NCBI GenBank assembly: GCA_965153355.1
Contig: OZ231126.1
Span: 40,858,001-40,922,000 of the forward strand
Direction: 5' to 3'
Source: Flaccisagitta enflata
Taxonomy: Eukaryota; Chaetognatha; Sagittoidea; Aphragmophora
Length of the DNA stretch: 64,000 nucleotides
Of the stretch, positions 58,737 through 64,000 are shown in pieces. Position numbers and translations under genes: made by a program. Below the pieces are notes generated by a model. That model was not told the DNA's origin. It did not search any database and saw nothing but the letters and a program-made list of their open reading frames with translations. Within the stretch, counting starts at the first letter, position 1. Each line of letters starts with the position of its first letter.

Positions 58737-58871
58737 TAAGACAGAAATTAGTGGAAACACGCCCTTGTTCAGACTTTGGGGATTTAGTTGTGACTTCTAA
58801 TCTGCTCCAGTGGCACCACGAAGCTCAACTGTCTCCAAAGTTGCTTTGATAACTCAAAACTTTCCACCAAA

Positions 58872-59117
<246 letters not shown>

Positions 59118-59137
59118 CTCCACCTTCAGCTCCGTCC

Positions 59138-59396
59138 TTTTTAGTCGCGTGCTACGCGACTCTATAAGCCACATTTCGGTTGGTCCGTCGGTTGGTCCGT
59201 CGGTCGGTCGGTCACAAAACTGTTTTAAAGGCTTTTTAAAGCGTTTTTCATGTTTCTGAATGGTAGAGAAGGAACTTCGAGGAGTAGACAGCCATTTCAA
59301 ATGTCTTTTTGAAAAAAAAAATGTTTGTCTGTCTGTCTGCCTGCCTTTTTTTGAAAGTGCCGACGCACGCAACTTAGGTCTAATGACCTTGTTTTT
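59138..59396 (-). mobile_element. H element, GTCGCG/GTTGCG mixed variant (full length)
   Basis: The plus strand has terminal hairpin AGTCGCGTGCTACGCGACT, CTCTATAAGCC, a GTTGGTCCGTCGG tract, a body with a GTCTGTCTG run, X as GCACGCAACT, then AGGTCTAATGACCTTGTT giving left hairpin GGTC-ATTA-GACC. X matches the hairpin at 9 of 10 positions. Confidence 0.78.
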
Positions 59397-59461
59397 CTTC
59401 TTCTTCTTCTTTTTCTTCTTCTTTTTCTTCTTTTTTTTCTTCTTCTTCTTCTTCTTCTTCT

Positions 59462-59492
<31 letters not shown>

Positions 59493-59638
59493 TTTCTTTT
59501 TCTTTTTCTTTTTCTTTTTCTTTTTCTTTTTCTTCTTCTTCTTCTTCTTCTTCTTCTTTTTCTTCTTCTTTTTCTTTTTTTCCCTTTCCTTCTTCTCCTT
59601 CTTCTTCTTATTCCTCTCCTCCTTCTTCTTCCTATTCT

Positions 59639-59670
<32 letters not shown>

Positions 59671-59883
59671 TTCTTCTTCTTCTTCTTCTTCTTCTTCTTC
59701 TTCTTCTTCTTCTTCTTCTTCTTCTTCTTCTTCTTCATAAACCTCTTCCTCTGATTCCTCTGCATCCTCTGCTTCTTCTTCTTCTTCTTCTTCTTCTTCT
59801 TCTTCTTCTTCTTCTTCTTCTTCTTCTTCTTCTTCTTCTTCTTCTTCTTCTTCTTCTTCTTCTTCTTCTTCTTCTTCTTCCTC
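59397..59883. repeat. (CTT)n pyrimidine tract, about 490 bp
   Basis: TTC blocks alternate with TTTTTC hexamers (59491-59540) and short CTCCTT islands. TCTGATTCCTCTGCATCCTC near 59750 separates the last 110-bp TTC run. Confidence 0.96.
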
Positions 59884-60190
59884 CTCTATTCCTTTAGTCT
59901 CCTTGGTCAGTGGTCATATGCCACTCGGTTTGTAAAGTGATACAAAACAACCCCCTTTTCCACCCACAAGTTTCATCAACGTATTTTCATGTATTCATTT
60001 GCTCTGCACTGTTCTGTATCTCCACCTTGATGTTTAAACTAGGAGAACTGCCACTTTTATGACGGTTTCTAGTGGTCCAGCCCATGTATAATCTATGGCA
60101 AATGAGTGCAAAAAAATTCCTGGGGCGCTTTTTGAAATATTCACTTTTTTTACCTTCATGAGGTACAGGTCATTGAACTTTCCCATTTTT
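59884..60190. other. Spacer without recognisable gene
   Basis: Ordinary sequence leading to a tandem duplication. Nothing recognised. Confidence 0.4.
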
Positions 60191-60605
60191 TGGACAAGCA
60201 ACCTTGTTTTGCTTGTAACTTTTGAACGAATCAAGCTAGAAATGCCAGATTGGTCCCATTTTGAAGATCTCTTCAAGATCTTTCCAACTGTCACCAATTT
60301 TTTGTAAATCCGTTCAAAAATAATTGAGATATAACCTGTCAAACATGAGCAATTTTATGGGGATTTTGGACAATTATCTTGGTTATGGAATTTTTCCCAT
60401 TTTTGGGACAATTTACTTGTTTTGCTCGTAACTTTTGAACGAATAAAGCTAGAAATGCCAGATTGGTCCCATTTTAAAGATTTTTTGAAGCTCTTTCAAA
60501 CCGTCACAAATTTTTAGTGAATCCGTTAAAAAATGGCCGAGTTATGACTGGTCAAACAGGAACAATATCATTGTGATTTGGAACGATTTTCCCACCACCT
60601 TTTTC
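60180..60605. repeat. Two-copy tandem repeat, 213-bp unit
   Basis: GTAACTTTTGAACGAATCAA and AAGCTAGAAATGCCAGATTG at 60213 recur at 60426. Both copies share TGGTCCCATTTT, TCCGTT and GGTCAAAC/TGTCAAAC. About 80% identity by eye. Confidence 0.82.
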
Positions 60606-60909
60606 ACAGTCTGATTTTGACTTTAGATACCTCCTTGGCTCCTAAAATCTGCTTAGGAGTCTTAATATGTATGTCGGTCCATCTGTTGGCCTGTGTGTCT
60701 GTCAATTGGCCTTTCAATCAGTGATCCTTATCACAAGTAAAGACTCAAGGCCTTGATTATGGCCTCACTGCTACACTATAAGAACATGGGCTTCAGGATG
60801 AAATCTAGTGTTTTAGTAAGAGGAAGCAGGGCAGCACCAGCTGCCCTTAATGGTTTGAAGTTCTTTAGAACACAGGGGGGCTTTAGCTTGTTCTGGACTA
60901 ACGGTTTTT
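60606..60909. other. Spacer with a partial P arm
   Basis: At about 60824-60890 AAGCAGGGCAGCACCAGCTG, AAGTTCTTTAGAACACAGGG and GGGCTTTAG form a decayed type-2 P arm just outside the intact module. Confidence 0.5.
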
Positions 60910-61571
60910 GGGCAGCGGCCCCAAAGGGGACAAAGTCCTGTAGAACACAGGGGGACTTTTGTTTGTTCGTCCGTTTGTTCGTCCCCCCCTGGCCCCCTCA
61001 TCAGGCCTTTCAGGCCTCAAATCTGGCCTCTGAAACCACAAATCTGGTCTCTCAGGCCTCAAATTCAGCCTCTCAGGCTTCAAATCCAACCTCTCAGGCC
61101 TCAAACCTGGCCTCTCAGGCCTCAAATTAGGCTTCTCAGGCCTCAAATCCAAATTCTCAGGCCTCAAACCTGGCCTCTCAGGCCTCCAATTAGGCCTCTC
61201 AGACCTCAAATTAAGCCTCTCAGGCCTCAAATCAGCTATCTAATTCTCAATTTATTGCTCTCAGTCCTCTGACCTTAATAGCCTTAATCCAGCTCTCTCA
61301 AGCCTCCAGTCAGCCCTCTCAAGCTTCCGATTGGCATTCTCAGGCCTCACATCAGCCTTCTTAGACCTCAGTTTAGGCTCTTGAAGGCCTTCAGTCAGCC
61401 CCCTATAGCATCTCATCCACTTCTTCAGGCAGGATGAACGAAAGTCCCCCTGTGTTCTACAGGACTTCGTCCCCTTGGGGGCCGCTGCCCTGCTTCCCCT
61501 CACTCCAATTCACAATCACTCAAAGCAGGGCAACGGGTATCGCTGACCACATATTGCCCTTGGGCGACCTG
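60910..61571 (-). mobile_element. P module, type 2
   Basis: GGGCAGCGGCCCCAAAGGGG, AAGTCCTGTAGAACACAGGG, GGACTTTTGTTTG, about 18 CTCTCAGGCCTCAAAT units, then the inverse arm CCCTGTGTTCTACAGGACTT, GTCCCCTTGGGGGCCGCTGC. It continues GCAACGGGTATCGCTGACC to GGGCGACCTG. TTTTT precedes and TT follows. Confidence 0.82.
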
Positions 61572-61800
61572 TTGATGGTGTAAATGCTTTGGGGATTTGG
61601 GCTTTTGGGTTGAAACTTGGGCCTCAGACCTGGGATATGGGAGCGGAATTTAGGCCAGAAGGCTAGAATTTGGGCCCTGGGGCTGGGATTTGGGCCTCAA
61701 GGCAGGGGATTGGGCCTTGAGGCTTGAATTTGGGTCTCGAGGCTAGAAATTTAGCAGCAAGGCTTAGAATTGGGCTTTAAGGCTGAGATTAGGGCCTTAC
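61572..61800. repeat. Type-1 P minisatellite remnant without arms
   Basis: About 10 units of GGCTGGGATTTGGGCCTCA-type sequence. No GGGCAGCGG arm lies on either side. Confidence 0.7.
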
Positions 61801-61892
61801 ATAAAACACAAAAACAACTGAGTAGCTGCATTATCATATTTACCACGACTAGCAAGATTGGTTTGAAAAGTATTCTAAGCAAGATTTGTAAT

Positions 61893-62105
61893 AAAACAAG
61901 GCCAGATACATGGCTACAAAAGTCATGTGCAGGTGGGCAGGGGCCATATTTAAGGCCACTAGACCATTTTTGGGTCAGAGAAATAAAATCATTAAAAAAA
62001 GTAAGATAGGGAGCGACCGACCGACAGACCAACAGACCGACCAACTGACTGACAGACGGACGGATGGACTGACAAAGGGGGTTGTAGAGTCATGCATGTT
62101 AATAA
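61893..62105 (+). mobile_element. H element, decayed, inner flank of the large palindrome
   Basis: AACAAGGCCAGATACATGGC, X AGTCATGTGC, AGGTGGGCAGGGGCCATATT, a GACCGACCGACAGACC tract, GGGGGTTGTAGAGTCATGCA, TGTTAATAAAAAG. From about 62006 on it is mirrored by the element at the right edge of the window. Confidence 0.75.
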
Positions 62106-62466
62106 AAAGAAATCAATAAAAACAGAAAGAAAATGTTCGTTGTCAGGATTTGTTAACTTCATCTTGCAATTTTTTCAGAAAGGCAATACCATTAAAAAGG
62201 CTCATGACACATCTGCTACACGTAAGAGTGATATCAGACTGTCAGTAAGCGACAATGTACTACAGCCACAGTATCATGGTATGATTACCTTCAGACCAAT
62301 CACACATATTTTTGGGGCCATATGTCTATGACCAGAAGTCCATTTTCTCCAAATTCTTGATTTTCAGGGTATTCAATCATGCTGGACAAAATGTGTTTTT
62401 ATTCATTTCTTCTAGTCCATTCCTTCCTCCCTAGACCAAAAACGGTGCAAAAAGACCACTGATTAA

Positions 62467-62986
62467 CAGGTCGCCCAAGGGCAATATGTGCTCAGCGATA
62501 CCCACTGCCCTGCTTTGCATAATTGTCAATTGAAGTGAGAGGAAACGGGGCAGCGGCCCAGAAGGAGACAAAGTCCTGTAGAACAGGGGGACTTTTCTTC
62601 GTCCATCCTTCATCTGTTCCCTCAGGCCCTCTCAGGCCTAAAATCTACCCTCTCAGGCCTGAAATCTGCTCTCTCAGGCCTTGAATCTGGGAGAGCAGAT
62701 TTCAGGCCTGAGAGGACAGATTGAAGCCCTGCAATTTTAGGCCTTAGAGGGCATATTTAGGGCATATTTAGGGTTTGAGAGGACAGATTCAAGGCCTGCG
62801 AGGGCAGATTTCAGGTCTGAGAGAGCCTGGGGGACGAATGGAAGGACAGACAAACAAAAGTCCCCCTGTGTTCTACAGGACTTCGTCCCCTTTGGGGCCG
62901 CTGCCCTGCTTCCTCGCACTCTAATTGACAATTATGCAAAGCAGGGCAACGGGTATCGCTGAGCACATTTTGCCCTTGGGCGACCT
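62467..62986. mobile_element. P module, type 2, symmetric, at the centre of the palindrome
   Basis: Both ends carry the long form: CAGGTCGCCCAAGGGCAATA, GCGATACCC, GGGCAGCGGCCC, AAGTCCTGTAGAACAGGGGG on the left and the inverse on the right. The inner CCTCTCAGGCCTGAAATC units invert at about 62695. Confidence 0.82.
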
Positions 62987-63260
62987 ATTAATCAGTAATC
63001 TTTTTGCACCGTTTCTGGTCTAGGGAGGAAGGAATGGACTAGAAGAAATGAATAAAAACACATTTTGTCCAGCATGGTTGAATACGCTGAAAATCAAGAA
63101 TTTGGTAAAAACGGACTTCTGGTCATAGATATATGGCCCCCAAAACATGTGTGATTGGTCTGAAGATAGTTATGCCATGATACTGCGGCTGTAGTACACT
63201 GTCGCTTGCTGACAGTCTGATGTCACTCTCACATGTAGCAGATGTGTTATAAGCCTTTTT

Positions 63261-63782
63261 GGGCAGCGGCCCCAAAGGGCCAATGTCCTGTAGAACACAG
63301 GGGGGAATTTCGAGACGTCCGTCCTTCCGTCCTTCCATCCTTCCATCCTTCCGTCCCCCCCCCCCCCGTTGACCATCAAGGCCTCAAATTAGCCCTCCCA
63401 GGACTCAATTTAGCCCTCCAGGCCTAAAATTAGCCCTCTTGGCTTCAAATCAGCCCCCTCCCATGCCCTTAATCTGCCTCCCAGACCTCAAATCTGCCCT
63501 CTAGACCTTCAATTAGCCCTCCAAGCTTGAAACCATCCCGCCAAACCTCAAATCTGCTCTCCAAGCCTTAATTATGCTCTCCAACCCTCAGATATGCCTT
63601 CAGTGGCATAAATCAGCCATCTAGAGCCCCCTCAGGATGGACGGACGTCTTGAAATTCCCCCCTGTGTTCTACAGGACATCGGCCCTTTGGGGCCGCTGC
63701 CCTGCTCTCACTCAACTTCTTCACTGGATCACTCAGCAGGGCATCGGGTACCGCTGACCATGTGCAATCCTTGGATGACTAG
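63261..63782 (-). mobile_element. P module, type 2, inserted in the right palindrome arm
   Basis: GGGCAGCGGCCCCAAAGGGC, CAATGTCCTGTAGAACACAG, GGGGAATTTCGAGACGTCCG, a CTTCCGTCC tract, AGCCCTCCAGGCCTAAAATT-type units, the inverse arm, then GCATCGGGTACCGCTGACC to CCTTGGATGACTAG. The left palindrome arm is the unoccupied site, which fixes both ends: TTTTT before and TT after. Confidence 0.88.
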
Positions 63783-63894
63783 TTAACAGTATTGCCTTTC
63801 TGAAAAAATTGCGAGATGAATTGATTTGGGTTCCACGCACAATAGTTAACAAATCCTGACAACAAATACTTTTTTTCTGTTTTTATTAATTTCT

Positions 63895-64000
63895 TTTTAG
63901 TAACATGCGCGCGACTCTACAACCCCCTTTGTCAGTCCATCTGTCCGTCTGTCAGTCAGTTGGTCGGTCTGTTGGTCTGTCGGTTGGTCGCACCCCATTT
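63895..64000 (-). mobile_element. H element, 3' part, cut by the window edge
   Basis: TTTTTAGTAACATGCGCGCG, CTCTACAACCCCC, then GTCTGTCAGTCAGTTGGTCG. It mirrors the element at 61893-62105 as part of the inverted duplication. Confidence 0.75.

Larger units (their letters stand above)
62006..64000. repeat. Large inverted duplication, arms about 700 bp or more, continuing past the right edge
   Basis: The left arm (about 62006-62690) and right arm (about 62700-64000) mirror each other. Paired blocks: TTGTCAGGATTTGTTAAC (62140) with GTTAACAAATCCTGACAA (63845); TCAGAAAGGCAATACC with TATTGCCTTTCTGA; GCAGATGTG with CACATCTGC; and a TGGACTAG/CTAGTCCA pair. The centre lies within a P module at about 62695. 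The right arm is longer only because of a P module at 63261-63782. Divergence looks like 10-15% by eye. Confidence 0.85.

Noticed and set aside
60753-61130. 125-codon frame with SQASNLASQ-type repeats
   Set aside because: The repeat is the P-module minisatellite CTCTCAGGCCTCAAAT read in frame; no independent support.

Overview
The window is metazoan nuclear DNA, extremely rich in simple repeats and transposons and poor in genes. The evidence is an intron-containing gene start, an APE/RT-type LINE, hAT-, Tc1/mariner- and Harbinger-like MITEs, Helitron-like short elements, and dozens of long microsatellites. I cannot fix the species. An SSR-rich invertebrate such as a crustacean is only a weak guess. 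No prokaryotic or viral gene organisation is present.

Host coding sequence: only one exon is convincing, the first coding exon of an ENPP-family (ENPP6-like) ectophosphodiesterase on the minus strand at 1110-1250. It has a strong start context, a signal peptide, the metal-binding DG motif and a splice donor that opens directly into a TGA microsatellite. The gene runs off the left edge.

Mobile coding sequence: a Jockey-like LINE on the minus strand has both ORFs open. ORF1 (41284-43005) is a gag-like protein with three CCHC knuckles. ORF2 (38378-41287) is an endonuclease/reverse transcriptase. They overlap by ATGA, and the 3' UTR holds a 191-bp tandem duplication ending in a microsatellite.

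Non-coding mobile DNA fills most of the rest. (1) About 30 copies or fragments of one architecture, here called H elements: AACAAG, a left hairpin, a ~10-nt motif X, a body, a GTCY-type tetranucleotide tract, TAGAG, a terminal hairpin whose 3' half is the reverse complement of X, then TAAAAA. X and both hairpins change sequence between subfamilies while complementarity is kept. This resembles HINE/DINE-1-type Helitron-like elements. Two large copies enclose whole satellite arrays (9943-11682 and 14443-16072), and others lie head to tail. (2) Fold-back P modules with GGGCAGCGGCCCC arms around a CAGGCCTCAAAT-type minisatellite, often inside H elements. Two ~1.3-kb loci (12984-14274 and 17351-18691) share the same H-P-H-P-H order. 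(3) MITEs with readable target duplications: a hAT type (8 bp), four Tc1/mariner-like (TA) and one Harbinger-like (TAA). (4) A 2.5-kb element of palindrome-rich minisatellite with terminal inverted repeats at 45598-48115. (5) A large inverted duplication from about 62006 past the right edge, with a P module inserted in one arm only.

The remaining unique-looking stretches (mainly 24.9-26.8, 31.8-33.5, 43.0-45.0, 48.3-51.2 and 53.1-57.1 kb) hold no gene I can support. They could be intron or intergenic DNA.
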